Assembly: GCF_900095285.1 (NCBI RefSeq) | Contig: NZ_LT607734.1 | Span: forward strand, 1-64,000 | Source of the DNA: Fusobacterium gastrosuis | GTDB taxonomy: Bacteria; Fusobacteriota; Fusobacteriia; Fusobacteriales; Fusobacteriaceae | DNA length: 64,000 bases | Direction of reading: 5' to 3' | In this document: one piece after another, positions 1-10,055 of the stretch | Layout: each line of letters starts with the position of its first letter | Position numbering within the stretch: position 1 is the stretch's first letter | Made by a program: the position numbers and the translations under genes | Notes under the pieces: generated by a model | Told to the model about the DNA's origin: nothing | What the model saw: only the letters and a program-made list of their open reading frames with translations | Databases searched by the model: none

Positions 1-2017
1 GTTGAATATACTAGCTATACCTTTTTGGTATTTATCAGAACTTTCCACTTGCATTCTACCTTTTGGAACTATAACTTGCTTTCCTGTTTCACTACTTAGC
101 AAACCTGAATACATATCTATATTTTGTTTATATAAGTCACCAGTTCTAAATGGTTTTCTAAAAATTCAAACTTCCCTGGCACATATAAATTTTCTTTTAT
201 TAATCTTTGATAATATCTAGCCCATAATGGTGCAACTATACTTCCACCTGTAATTTTTCCTAATATAGGTTTATTATCATCTCTTCCAATATACGCAACT
301 GTTACATACTCAGGCGTTATTCCACTATAAAATACCGTTCTATTTTCATTCGTTGTTCCTGTTTTCCACCTTGTTCAATTGGAAGCCCATTTCTATCATA
401 AACTCTTGCTCTCGAACCTGTTCCGTTACTAACAACTGTCTTTAACATTGCAGTTATAACACTAGCATCCAAGCTATCATATATTCTTTCTTTCTTTGGT
501 TCAGCAATATATATTAACACATCTTGTGTATCTCTAACTTCTCTTATCAGAGTTGGTTCTATCATATAGCCCCCATTTACAAAAACTGAAAAATCAATTG
601 CCAAATTTAATGGAGTCCCTGTCACCGAACCTAAAGCTGCTGTTAAATCTTTTATTTCACCTGATAATTTCAAATGAGAAGCTTCCTCTGCGAATTCTTT
701 CACTCCTATTTTATCCAATAATTTTTAAAGGAATATTCAAAGATAAGTTTAATGAATTTGCAAGTGTTGAATTCCCTGAATAATTTCCATCATAATTTTT
801 AGGTGCCCATTTTCCATATGAAATAAACTCATCTACAACTACTGAATATGGAGTGAAACCTTCCTTCATAGCTGAAAGATAAATAAATGGTTTAAAAGAT
901 GACCCATATTGTCTTTGAGCCATAAGTGCCCTATTAAAATTTTTTGCTTTAAATTTTTTCCCACCTATGATTGAAATAATTCCACCTGTATGAGGATCTA
1001 CTGTCACCATTGCTCCATCTAAATTAGAGTTTTTTAAATACTCATAGCTATCAAATACTTCTTTAGCAACTCTTTGATAATCTAAATCTAAAGTAGTATA
1101 AATTTTTAAACCACCTTTATATATTTCGTCATCAGAGTAAATATCTTGTAAAAATTCCTCTACAAGAGCAGTAAATTCTGGATTTTTATAGAATTTTCTA
1201 TTTCTTTTTGCATAAACTACTGTCAAGTTTTCATTAGAACTTAATTTTTGCCCTTCTTCTTCTACTACAAACTTATGTTTTAAAGCTTTTTCATATTCTT
1301 CTTTTGTAATATGACCGTCATCAAGCATTTCTTTTAATATAACTTTTTGCCTTGAAAGAGCATTTTCTAAATTTTTTACAGGATCGTATTTTGAAGGTCT
1401 ATTTGGAATTCCTGCAAGCATTGCAGCTTCTGCAAGATTAATATCTTTTATAATCCTTTTGAAAAAATTGCTTTGCAGCAGTTTTGACCCCATATGAACC
1501 TGAGCCAAAATATATTTCATTCATATATTTTTCTAAAATTTCATCTTTTGTATAAGTTCTTTCCATCTCGAAAGTTAAAATTGCTTCCTTTATTTTCCTT
1601 GATAACTTTCTTTCTGAACTTAAAAATGCATTTTTTGCAAGTTGTTGTGTAATTGAACTTCCACCTTGTGAAGCCTTTCCTTTTCTTATATTTGTTATAA
1701 TAGCTCTTATTAGTCCTTTGAAATGAATTCCATTATGGAATAAAACTTTTTATCCTCAATAGCTATAAAAGCATTTTTCAAATACTCTGGAATTTCATCA
1801 ATAGTAGCTAAATCTCTAGCTTCCGTATATAAGATATCTATTTCTTTATTATTTCGATCGTAAATTGTGCTTGGAGCGGCAGGTGTATAATCTTCTACAA
1901 GTTGCTGTATATTTGGTATCTCAAGCCTATATTTAACCACTATACCAAATACTACTATTCCCATAATAATTCCTAATGCTACTAATATTTTAAGATAAAT
2001 AAAAATATTTTTTTCAT
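1..2017 (-). CDS. Class A penicillin-binding protein (PBP1A-like), 3' partial, frameshifted
   Basis: Bifunctional peptidoglycan glycosyltransferase/transpeptidase anchored in the inner membrane. The C-terminus lies beyond the window start. After repair the N-terminus reads MKKNIFIYLKILVALG, a membrane anchor. A glycosyltransferase domain follows (EDKKFYS, then QGGSSITQQLAKN). The transpeptidase domain has the SSFKP nucleophile motif, an SLN triad and KTG. The reading frame breaks about six times, near 156, 374, 718, 1455, 1732 and 2011. Each break is fixed by one base and most lie in runs: a run of 7 A needs 8 at 2011, and GGAAAACAGG needs one more A at 374 to restore GKTGTT. The frame between breaks is fully conserved, so I read this as an intact gene with sequence errors rather than a pseudogene. 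It starts 1 nt after the rlmN stop, so the two are probably co-transcribed. Confidence 0.85.
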
Positions 2018-2018
2018 A

Positions 2019-3109
2019 CTATTTTATTATCTCCTTTTTTGTATTTTGTCTAAGCTGTCCACAAGCTCCATCAATATCACTGCCTTTTTCTTTCCTTAAA
2101 GTGGCATTAACCTTTCTATTATTTTTTAAATATTTATAGAACTTTTCAATTTCTTTCACTAGGTCTTTTATGCAACATTAGGAACTTCATTGTATGGTAT
2201 CAAATTAACTATATGATCAAACTGATGTACAAAATCAGCAAGTGCATTGGCATCATTCTCAGAAATATTAAAATCATCAATTAGAATATACTCAAATGTT
2301 AATCTTCTCTTTGTTTGTTTCTGATATTCAACCAAGACAGCTGATAGGTCTTCTAAAGGAAAATTCTTATTTATTGGTATAATTTTATCTCTCTTTTCAT
2401 TTATCGCACTATGCAAAGATACTGCTAATTCTATTGGCAACTTTTCTAAAAGAATTCTTTCAATTCCCTGAAACTATTCCGGATGTTGAAATTGTTATTC
2501 TCCTTTTTGAGATATTAATTCCACTTTCATCACATAGAATACTTAAAGCTTTAGTTAAATTGCTAAGATTTAAAAGGGGCTCTCCCATTCCCATAAAATA
2601 CTATATTATTTATTTCTTCCTCTTTTTTTAAAAGTCTTCTCTCAATTGTATAAACTTGATTTATTATTTCACTCACTGATAAATTTCTCATATACCCATC
2701 TTGTCCAGTTGCACAAAAACTACACTTTACAGGGCAGCCTACCTGTGATGATACACAAAGCGTGTTTCTTAATTCTCTGTTATTTGTATCTCTATGCCTT
2801 AAAAGTACAGTTTCTATTGTCCCTTTATCCTCAAGTTCAAATAAAAATTTTTCAGTTTTATCAATTTTTTGAAACTTGATGTTTCAAAAGATTAAAAAAT
2901 GGTATATATGTTTTTTCCTTTAATAAATTTCTATCTTTTAATGAAATATTAGTCATATCATCGAAATTTCTCACTATTTTTTTATGTAGCCATACAAATA
3001 ATTCTTTTCCATAAAATTTTTTCATACCCAAAGATACAACTAAGTCTGTTAACTCTTCTTTAGTCAAGTCTAAAATATTTATTTTTTCACTTCTCATTTC
3101 TTTATTCAT
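2019..3109 (-). CDS. rlmN: 23S rRNA (adenine2503-C2)-methyltransferase RlmN, frameshifted
   Basis: Radical-SAM enzyme that methylates A2503 of 23S rRNA, and A37 of some tRNAs in the family. The N-terminal piece (3109 to about 2880) has the family's [13 protein letters not shown] helix region. The middle contains [10 protein letters not shown], the CxxxCxxC cluster region, and a glycine-rich [10 protein letters not shown] once repaired. The next piece has AVSLHSA and the VNLIPYNEV strand. The C-terminus has GACGQL with the catalytic cysteine. Single-base breaks occur near 2877, 2595, 2460 and 2172. An extra T makes VFYGNG out of VFMGMG, and an extra G breaks SGIERI. All are consistent with sequence error. 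The stop TAG at 2019-2021 abuts the PBP gene. Confidence 0.9.
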
Positions 3110-3140
3110 TTAATTCCTCTTCCAATTATTTTATTTATTT

Positions 3141-4246
3141 TTAAGTATCTATTCCAGTTTTAATAATTTCGCACAATTCTTCTCTGTTATAAATTTTATC
3201 CAATTTTATATTAGCTTTTTTTAAACTTCCACCACCTTTAATATCTGGTAACTTAGTTATTACTTTTTTTTACTAATTTTTGGCAATCCACTGTATTTGA
3301 TAAAATAGCATAGTTTTTTTCAAAGCCTGTAACTAGTAAAAATCTATCCAAATCCACATATCTTCCTAAAATATCTGCGATATTTCTATCTTCATTATAT
3401 ACTATAATTTTTACTCCGTTATATTCTATATAATTATTTTGAATTTCGGTTACGGTTTTCAATGTATTTATTTAATAAACTTTTAAAATTTTGTTCAATT
3501 TTTTCTTTTTCTTTTAAAGATTTATCTAACATTTCTAAAATTTCATCTGTTTTGCAACTAAATATATTTGTCAGTGCTTTAGTTATGACATGCTTTTTAT
3601 TATAATCTTCCCTAGCTCTATCACCAGCAAGAAAATAAAACCTTGTCCAACTTCCTTTTATATTTTCATGACCTATTATTTTAAAGACTTTGATATCTGA
3701 TGTTTTAGAAACATGAAAACCAGCACACGCACATATATCTACATCAGCAATTTTGATAAATCTTACATCTCCTTTAATTTTATCTTTTACTTGTTTTCTT
3801 AAATTTTCTAATTTATGTGCATCTTCATTAGAATAGATTAATTCTTCTAATACTATATCTTCATCAATTATTTTATTTACTTGATTTTCAAGCTCTGAAA
3901 TCATTTCATATGTTATATCTTTACTATCCAAATCAACCGTTGTATACTCTTCAGCCATTCTAAATCCGACTGTATTTAGATTAAATATATTATATGCTAA
4001 AGCTGAAAAAATATGTTGTGCTGTATGTTGTTTAGAAATATCATTTCTTCGTTCATTATCAATTTGAAAATAATGCTCTCCATCTTCTATTTCTTTATCT
4101 AAAACAACATAATTTTCTCCTACTTCTACAATATTGGCATCAAAAATTGTTCCTCTATCTCCTAGTTGTCCTCCTTTTCCGTCTACATAAAAAGGATTAT
4201 TTTCTATTTCATATTTTAAGTCTAAAATTTTTTTAATTTTAATCAT
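3141..4246 (-). CDS. Long AlaX-type alanyl-tRNA editing protein (DHHA1 domain), frameshifted
   Basis: A free-standing homologue of the alanyl-tRNA synthetase editing domain, expected to deacylate Ser- or Gly-tRNA(Ala). Zinc-site motifs are visible: HTAQH in the first half, then a cysteine-rich stretch ending CAGFH. The C-terminal part is a DHHA1-like domain ending in a GGG-containing segment (DIKGGGSLKKANIK) and the terminus EIIKTGIDT. The frame breaks near 3468 (extra C) and near 3268 (an A run of 8 where 7 restores VKKVITKLPDIKGGG). I chose the ATG at 4246 (MIKIKK) because AAAGGTG lies 7 nt upstream. A GTG 9 nt earlier overlaps that ribosome-binding site. The gene stands between rlmN and the divergent biotin operon. 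Confidence 0.82.
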
Positions 4247-4524
4247 TTTAAACACCTTTTCATTTTTAAATTTATTTTATATTGTATCATTAAATTTAAT
4301 AAAATTCTTAATTTTTTTAATTTTCTATAAATTTTCATTATAGTTTTCATAATTCGTTATAGTTTGAATTAAAATTATTTGAATGATAATATTTTTACTT
4401 TCTTAGTAATGCTATTTCGATAAGTAATATAAAAATTTATATATAGATAAATTTATTCGTTTGTGATATTATTTATTTATTATTTTATAATTTTTTTAGT
4501 GCAAGGAAAGGGAAAGGCAATGAT
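4247..4524. promoter_or_regulatory. Divergent promoter region, alaX / bioB
   Basis: About 280 bp of extremely AT-rich DNA between the divergent alaX and biotin genes. A plausible bioB promoter is TTGTGA at 4461-4466 and TATAAT at 4486-4491, with a rather long 19-nt spacer. The ribosome-binding region AAGGAAAGGGAAAGG precedes the start at 4525. I looked for a BirA-type operator and did not find a convincing inverted repeat. Confidence 0.4.
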
Positions 4525-5611
4525 ATGAAAAAACCAAATATTCAAGCTGTAAGAGCTAATTTTGAAAATTTTAGCTTCTTAAAAGGAAAAAAAGAAAAAG
4601 AGGTTGAAAAAAAAGAAATTACTATAAAAGATTTCATCCTAGAATTAAAAGATAAGATAATGGCAAATGATTATTTAATTAATTATGAAGAAGCTGTTCG
4701 TCTTGCTGAAATTCCAAATGAAGATGAAGATACTTTAAGTATCCTTTTTGAAGCAGCTGATAAAATAAGGGAAAAATTTTGTGGAAATTATTTTGATCTT
4801 TGTACGATCATAAACGCAAAATCTGGAAAGTGCTCTGAGAACTGCAAATATTGCGCTCAATCTGCTCATTTCAAGACAAATGCAGAAATTTATGGTCTTG
4901 TTTCTAAGGAGCTGGCTCTTTGTGAAGCCCAAAAAAATGAAAGAGAGGGTGCTCACAGATTTTCTTTAGTAACAAGTGGTAGAGGTTTAAATGGAAATGA
5001 AAAGAACTAGATAAATTAGAAGAAATTATAAATATTTAGGAGAACATACTGGAAAGCTTGAACTTTGTGCTTCTCATGGAATATGTTCAAAAGAAGCTCT
5101 TATAAGACTTCGTGATGCAGGAGTTACAACTTATCATCATAATTTAGAATCTTCAAGAAAATTTTATCCTAATGTTTGTACTTCCACATACATATGATGA
5201 TAGAATTAATACAATAAAATACGCAAAAGAAATCGGACTGGATGTATGTAGTGGTGGAATCTTTGGACTAGGAGAAACAATCATAGACAGAATTGAAATG
5301 GCCTTTGATTTAAGAGAATTAGGAATTTGTTCCATTCCTATAAATGTTTAACTCCAATCCCAGGAACACCATTTGAAAACAATGAACCAATTGATCCTAG
5401 AGAAGTATTAAAAACAATAGCAATTTATCGTTTTATTATGCCAGATTCATATATTAGATATGGCGGTGGTAGGGTTAAACTTGGAGAATATGCAAAACAA
5501 GGATTGAAGGCTGGAGTGAATGCTGCTCTTACTGGAAATTTCTTAACGACTACCGGAACAACTATTCAAAGTGATAAAGAAATGATAGAAGAACTTGGAT
5601 ATGAACTTTAA
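4525..5611 (+). CDS. bioB: Biotin synthase BioB, frameshifted, with N-terminal extension
   Basis: Radical-SAM enzyme that inserts sulfur into dethiobiotin, the last step of biotin synthesis. The cluster motif CSENCKYC (CxxxCxxC) is intact and followed by QSAHF. Later landmarks are [25 protein letters not shown] and [10 protein letters not shown], and the protein ends in [14 protein letters not shown] and TTTGTT, all typical of BioB. Frame breaks near 5005, 5027, 5178 and 5349 are single-base; for example GAAAAG needs one more A to give [10 protein letters not shown]. The start at 4525 has a purine-rich ribosome-binding site. It gives about 50 residues, many of them charged, before [11 protein letters not shown] where BioB proteins usually begin, and no ribosome-binding site supports that internal start. 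First gene of bioB-bioD-bioA. Confidence 0.92.
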
Positions 5612-5622
5612 GGAGTTTTATT

Positions 5623-6297
5623 ATGAATTTTAAAAGTGATTTTTTTGTTATAGGAACTGACACTGACGTAGGTAAAACCTATGTCAGTTCTCTTTTATAC
5701 CATAGTCTTAATAAGTATAATTTTTTCTACTATAAACCTGTTCAAAGTGGCTGTTATGAAAAAAATGGAATTTTAACTGCTCCAGATGTGCTTCTGTATG
5801 TTCTGTTTCTAATATTCCATACAATCAAGACATGGTTTGTTATACTTTAAAAGAAGAAGTTTCTCCTCATTTGGCAGCTGAAAAAGAGAACATAAAATTG
5901 ATATTGAAAAAATTAAAAAACATTATTTTAAAATAAAGGAAAAATATCCCCATACTATTATTGAAGAGCAGGCGGACTTCATGTCCCACTAGTTAGAAAT
6001 GAATTTTATATCTATGATTTAATTAAAACTTTCAATGTCCCTATTATTTTAGTTTGTGGTACAAGAGTTGGTTCTATTAATCATGCTATGCTTACAATAA
6101 AAACTCTTAACAGTATGAATATAAAAATTCAAGGCTTAGTTTTCAACAATTATAAAGCTAATTTTTATGAAGATGATAATATAAAAGTTATTTTAGAAGA
6201 TTCAGGAATAAAAAATTATATTATTATAAAAAATGGGCAAAAATCATTAGAAGAAAAAGATTTGGAAATACTTTTTAGGGGGCTTATAAATGAGTAA
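5623..6297 (+). CDS. bioD: Dethiobiotin synthetase BioD, frameshifted
   Basis: ATP-dependent carboxylation and ring closure of 7,8-diaminopelargonate to dethiobiotin. The P-loop [13 protein letters not shown] lies at residues 11-23, followed by the substrate-binding KPVQSG. After repair [10 protein letters not shown] and the [15 protein letters not shown] segment are present, both family landmarks. Frame breaks occur near 5790, 5900 and 5957; the last lacks one G of GAAGGAGCAGG. Spacing to bioB is 11 nt, with AAGGAG as ribosome-binding site. The stop overlaps the bioA start by 8 nt, indicating translational coupling. Confidence 0.92.
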
Positions 6298-7693
6298 TAT
6301 GACAGAGTTACAAAAAAAAGATTTGAAGTATATTTTTCATCCATGTGCACAAATGAAAGATTTTGAAAGCAACCCTCCTTTAGTTATAAAAAAAGCTGAA
6401 GGACTTTACCTTATAGATGAGCATGGGAAAAAATATATGGATTGTATCTCAAGTTGGTGGGTAAATTTATTTGGTCATTGTAATCCTAGAATTAATAAAG
6501 TAATTACAGAACAAATAAATACTCTTGAGCATGTTATCTTTGCTAATTTTGCTCATGAACCTGCTATTGAACTTTGTGAAGAGTTAGAAAAAGTTCTACC
6601 TAAAGGACTTAATAAATTTTTATTTTCTGACAACGGCTCATCATGTATAGAGATGGCTTTAAAATTAAGCTTCCAGTACCATTTACAAACTGGTAATCCG
6701 CAAAAAACTAAATTTATATCTTTACAAAATGCTTATCATGGTGAAACTATTGGTGCTTTAGGTGTCGGAGATGTGGATATTTTTACTGAAACTTATAGAC
6801 CACTTATAAAAGAAGGAAGAAAAGTAAAAGTTCCTTATATAAATGAAAATTTAACAGCTGATGAATTTAAGAAATATGAAGATGAATGCTTTACTGATTT
6901 AGAAAATTTAGTAAATGAAAACCATCATGAAATAGCTTGTATGATAGTTGAGCCTCTGGTACAAGGAGCTGCAGGAATGATGATGTATTCTCCTAACTAT
7001 TTGAAAAGAGTTAGAGAGCTTACAAAAAAATTTAACATACATCTAATAGATGACGAAATTGCTATGGGCTTTGGTAGAACAGGAAAAATGTTTGCTTGCG
7101 AACATGCAGGAATAGAACCTGATATAATGTGTATAGCAAAAGGACTCTCATCTGGCTATTATCCAATTGCTATGGTGTGTATAACTACCGAAATTTTTAA
7201 TGCTTTTTATGCCGACTATAAAGAAGGAAAATCTTTCTTACATTCTCACACTTATTCTGGAAATCCTTTAGGTTGTAGAATAGCTTTAGAAATTTTAAAA
7301 ATATTTAGAGAAGAGCAAGTTTTAAATACAGTAAATAAAAAAGGAGCTTATTTAAAAAAGCAAGCCCAAAAACTTTTTAAAGATAAACCATATATAAAAG
7401 AATATAGGCATATCGGTCTTATTGGAGCTCTGGAATTAAAAGATATAGCACCCGGAGAAAGAATAGGACGCCAAATATATGAAATAGCTTTGAAAAAAGG
7501 AGTACTTATAAGACCAATAGGAAACATAATTTATTTTATGCCTCCTTATGTAATAACAGAAGAGGAAATTGATACTTTACTTAAAGTATGTCTTGATTCA
7601 ATTGAAGAATTTATATCAATTAAAAAAATAAATTTGAAAGATGCTTTAAAGTCTGATAACAAAAAAAGAGAAAATTTAGATTCTCCCTTCTAA
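6290..7693 (+). CDS. bioA: Adenosylmethionine-8-amino-7-oxononanoate aminotransferase BioA
   Basis: PLP-dependent class III aminotransferase making 7,8-diaminopelargonate from KAPA. It is intact, 467 residues. The CISSWWVNLFGHCNP stretch near residue 50 is characteristic of BioA. Further landmarks are the phosphate-binding DNGSSCIEMALK, the cofactor aspartate in LIDDEIAMGFGRTG and the Schiff-base lysine in IAKGLSSGY. The C-terminus carries about 25 extra lysine-rich residues (ISIKKINLKDALK onwards). It is the last gene of bioBDA, and bioF and the pimeloyl genes are not in this window. A strong terminator follows. Confidence 0.96.
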   Translation: MSNMTELQKKDLKYIFHPCAQMKDFESNPPLVIKKAEGLYLIDEHGKKYMDCISSWWVNLFGHCNPRINKVITEQINTLEHVIFANFAHEPAIELCEELEKVLPKGLNKFLFSDNGSSCIEMALKLSFQYHLQTGNPQKTKFISLQNAYHGETIGALGVGDVDIFTETYRPLIKEGRKVKVPYINENLTADEFKKYEDECFTDLENLVNENHHEIACMIVEPLVQGAAGMMMYSPNYLKRVRELTKKFNIHLIDDEIAMGFGRTGKMFACEHAGIEPDIMCIAKGLSSGYYPIAMVCITTEIFNAFYADYKEGKSFLHSHTYSGNPLGCRIALEILKIFREEQVLNTVNKKGAYLKKQAQKLFKDKPYIKEYRHIGLIGALELKDIAPGERIGRQIYEIALKKGVLIRPIGNIIYFMPPYVITEEEIDTLLKVCLDSIEEFISIKKINLKDALKSDNKKRENLDSPF

Positions 7694-7711
7694 TAAAAAC
7701 TAGATAATACT

Positions 7712-7749
7712 AAAGGCTACACAAACAGTTCACAGTTTGTGTAGCCTTT
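7712..7749. terminator. Bidirectional terminator between bioA and dnaN
   Basis: A perfect 15-bp inverted repeat (AAAGGCTACACAAAC) with an 8-nt loop, flanked by a T run on the + side. It ends the biotin operon and, from the other side, the potD-dnaN unit. Confidence 0.93.
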
Positions 7750-7751
7750 TT

Positions 7752-8843
7752 TTAAGCTCTTACATTTACTGGCATTACTAAATAAATGTAATCCTCATTC
7801 TTTTCTTCAACTATTTTCAACATTGATGTAGCATTTTGAGCATATATAATCACATTTTTATCTATATTATCAATATAATCTTTTATATACTTACAATTTA
7901 TTCCAAGTTTTAAATCATCTCCAGTTTTAATCATATTAACTTTTTGATTAATCTTTGCCCCTGATGACATACCTGTGATGACAAGCTGTTTCCCTTTAAA
8001 ATTAAAAGCAGCAACATTTTTTGTATCCACACTATTTTTAGTAACAGAAATTACCTTTTTTAATGATGAATTTAATTCTTCTCTATTGAATTCAAATTCT
8101 TTATCATATTTAAAATTATTTAATAAAGATTTAAAATCAGGAAAATTTACAGATAACAATTTACAAGTAAAGTATGCATTTTCCCAAGATAAAATTAACT
8201 TTTCATCTCCGACTGATATAGCTACATCGCTATCTATATCTTTTAGAATTTTATAAATAACCATTGCTGATTCAGTTGGTATCAACATCTCTTTTTCAAG
8301 ATTGTTGTTAATTTTTTCTTTTAAATATACAAGTCTATATGAATCCGTTGAAGCCATTTCTAAATAATCTAAAAAAAGATTTATTTTTATGGAGTTAAAA
8401 ATCATGTCCATACTATTTATTGATGATAAAAATTTTACTTTTTCCAATAATTTTGCAAATTTTATACTATTCAATTTTGTCGCAACTAAAGTTGAAATTT
8501 CTAAAACTTCTGGATATGCTGTTTCATCAAGTATAGAAAATTCAGCATCATTAACTATTAAGTATCCGTTACTCTTTTCAAAATCAATATTCTCTGTTTC
8601 AACTAATTTTGTATATTCCAATAGTAACTGAGGTTTAATTAAAACTTCACCATCAATTTCAGATTTACATTCTGAATATCTTATTAACTCTATTTCCGTA
8701 TTAATCCCTTTAAAAATAACTTTATTATTCTTTACACTTATATGTAAGCCAGCTAAAATAGGTTTAACTGGATTTTCTTTTAGTATATTGCTGTATTCTG
8801 ATATTATAGTATTTAATTTTTCTCTATTTATTGAAAACTTCAT
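7752..8843 (-). CDS. dnaN: DNA polymerase III subunit beta (sliding clamp)
   Basis: Homodimeric ring clamp that tethers DNA polymerase III. At 363 residues it is normal for the family. It shows the three-fold clamp architecture: MKFSINREKLN at the start, STDSYRLVYLK around residue 165, and the closing YLVMPVNVRA, which forms the hydrophobic partner-binding pocket. No dnaA or recF is adjacent, so this is not the canonical origin cluster. The start follows the potD stop by 20 nt, suggesting an unusual potD-dnaN transcription unit. Whether other clamp paralogues exist cannot be told from this window. Confidence 0.9.
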   Translation of the reverse strand: MKFSINREKLNTIISEYSNILKENPVKPILAGLHISVKNNKVIFKGINTEIELIRYSECKSEIDGEVLIKPQLLLEYTKLVETENIDFEKSNGYLIVNDAEFSILDETAYPEVLEISTLVATKLNSIKFAKLLEKVKFLSSINSMDMIFNSIKINLFLDYLEMASTDSYRLVYLKEKINNNLEKEMLIPTESAMVIYKILKDIDSDVAISVGDEKLILSWENAYFTCKLLSVNFPDFKSLLNNFKYDKEFEFNREELNSSLKKVISVTKNSVDTKNVAAFNFKGKQLVITGMSSGAKINQKVNMIKTGDDLKLGINCKYIKDYIDNIDKNVIIYAQNATSMLKIVEEKNEDYIYLVMPVNVRA

Positions 8844-8863
8844 AGTAAAACTTCCTCCTAACT

Positions 8864-9892
8864 CTAATTAGCAATCAAAATTTCTTGCCAATATTTATTT
8901 TGAATATTTAGCTTATCCCCAATATCAATAAGTAATTGAGCCGGTTTTACATCTTCTATATTGTATACAGGTTTAACAGTCATCAAATCTCTTGCTGGTA
9001 CATTCATGCTAGGTAATTCAAGATGATCCATTGTTTTAGCATACACATCAGGTCTATGAATAAAATTTATGAATTTAAGAGCATTTTCCTTGTTTTTTGC
9101 ACTCTTTAAAACAACAAATGAATCTATTGAAGAAAATGCTTGATCTCCTGGTGGGATAATTAAATCTATATTAGCTCTTTCTTCCTCACCAAGTTCTCTA
9201 TAAATATTATCTGGGTATCCTTGTACAACCCAAAAATCTTCACTTGCAAAACCTTTTCCAAATGATTCTGAATCAAATTTTGCTATATTCTTTTTCCACG
9301 CTAAAATAGTTGCTTTTGCTTTTTCCATTGCTTCAGGAGTATCTGCATCTTGTTTATAACCATTTAAAGCAAGAGCAGGTGTTAAAACTTCCCTCATGTC
9401 ATCAAGTAAGGTCATTCTTCCTTGTAAATCTTCTCTATTAAAAATAGTATAATCTCTAGGATAATCTTTTACATATTTTGTATTTACTGCTATTCCTGTT
9501 AATCCTAAAGCATATGGAACTCCATAGTCATTATTAGGATCAATTTCTCTTAATTTTGCCATATATACATCGTCTATATTTTTAATATTTTCTAATTTTT
9601 CTTTATCCAATTTTTCAAGCATTTCTTCTCTCAACATAATTTCATAATAATCACTTGATGGAATTACAATATCATACCCTTCTCCACCAGCTTTTATTTT
9701 TGTATACATTTCTTCATTAGAAGAATATATATCTTCTACTACTTTTATTCCAGTTTCTTTTTCAAAATCTTCATATACTGATGCTGGAATATAGTCAGCC
9801 CAACTATAAATATATAAGGTTTCCTTTGAGTTATCTCCCCCACAAGCTACCATCATAATTGAAGCTAAAACTGCTAAAATAATTTTTTTCAA
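8864..9892 (-). CDS. potD: Spermidine/putrescine-binding lipoprotein (PotD family)
   Basis: Periplasmic solute-binding protein for polyamine ABC import. The N-terminus is a lipoprotein signal, MKKIILAVLASIMMVACGG, with the lipidated Cys at residue 17. The mature protein begins TLYIYSWADYIP, the classic PotD/PotF opening, and shows GYDIVIPSSDYY and the VVQGYPDNIYRE region. Of the family members PotD is the likeliest, but PotF-like specificity cannot be excluded. The permease and ATPase genes are not adjacent, so this is an orphan binding protein or its partners lie elsewhere. A 16-bp perfect palindrome stands just upstream. Confidence 0.88.
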   Translation of the reverse strand: MKKIILAVLASIMMVACGGDNSKETLYIYSWADYIPASVYEDFEKETGIKVVEDIYSSNEEMYTKIKAGGEGYDIVIPSSDYYEIMLREEMLEKLDKEKLENIKNIDDVYMAKLREIDPNNDYGVPYALGLTGIAVNTKYVKDYPRDYTIFNREDLQGRMTLLDDMREVLTPALALNGYKQDADTPEAMEKAKATILAWKKNIAKFDSESFGKGFASEDFWVVQGYPDNIYRELGEEERANIDLIIPPGDQAFSSIDSFVVLKSAKNKENALKFINFIHRPDVYAKTMDHLELPSMNVPARDLMTVKPVYNIEDVKPAQLLIDIGDKLNIQNKYWQEILIAN

Positions 9893-9921
9893 TTTGCACC
9901 TCCAAAATAATTAATTAAAAA

Positions 9922-9937
9922 TGCGACCGTTGTCGCA
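9922..9937. promoter_or_regulatory. Perfect inverted repeat upstream of potD (possible operator)
   Basis: TGCGAC-CGTT-GTCGCA, a 6-4-6 perfect palindrome, lies about 30 nt before the potD start. Its GC content stands out in a very AT-rich intergenic stretch. It is followed by no T run, so it is not a terminator. Operator or 5'-UTR hairpin are both possible. Confidence 0.45.
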
Positions 9938-10055
9938 CGATTTATTAATTATAACATTTTTAGAAAATATTATTCAAGTTTTATTTAAAATTTTATTGTT
10001 CTTTAATAAATCATAGTTTATAATTTAACTAGTATATCAAAGGAGGGCTAATGTT

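Noticed and set aside
2-220. 72-residue plus-strand reading frame at the window start
   Set aside because: It lies antisense to the C-terminal part of the penicillin-binding protein gene, whose translation is clearly family-like (GLLSSETGKQV).
4247-4524. BirA operator or biotin-responsive element before bioB
   Set aside because: No inverted repeat of suitable length and spacing could be found by eye.
1-6297. Cluster of true pseudogenes
   Set aside because: Every break is a single base, most in homopolymers, with full conservation between breaks; sequence error is simpler.
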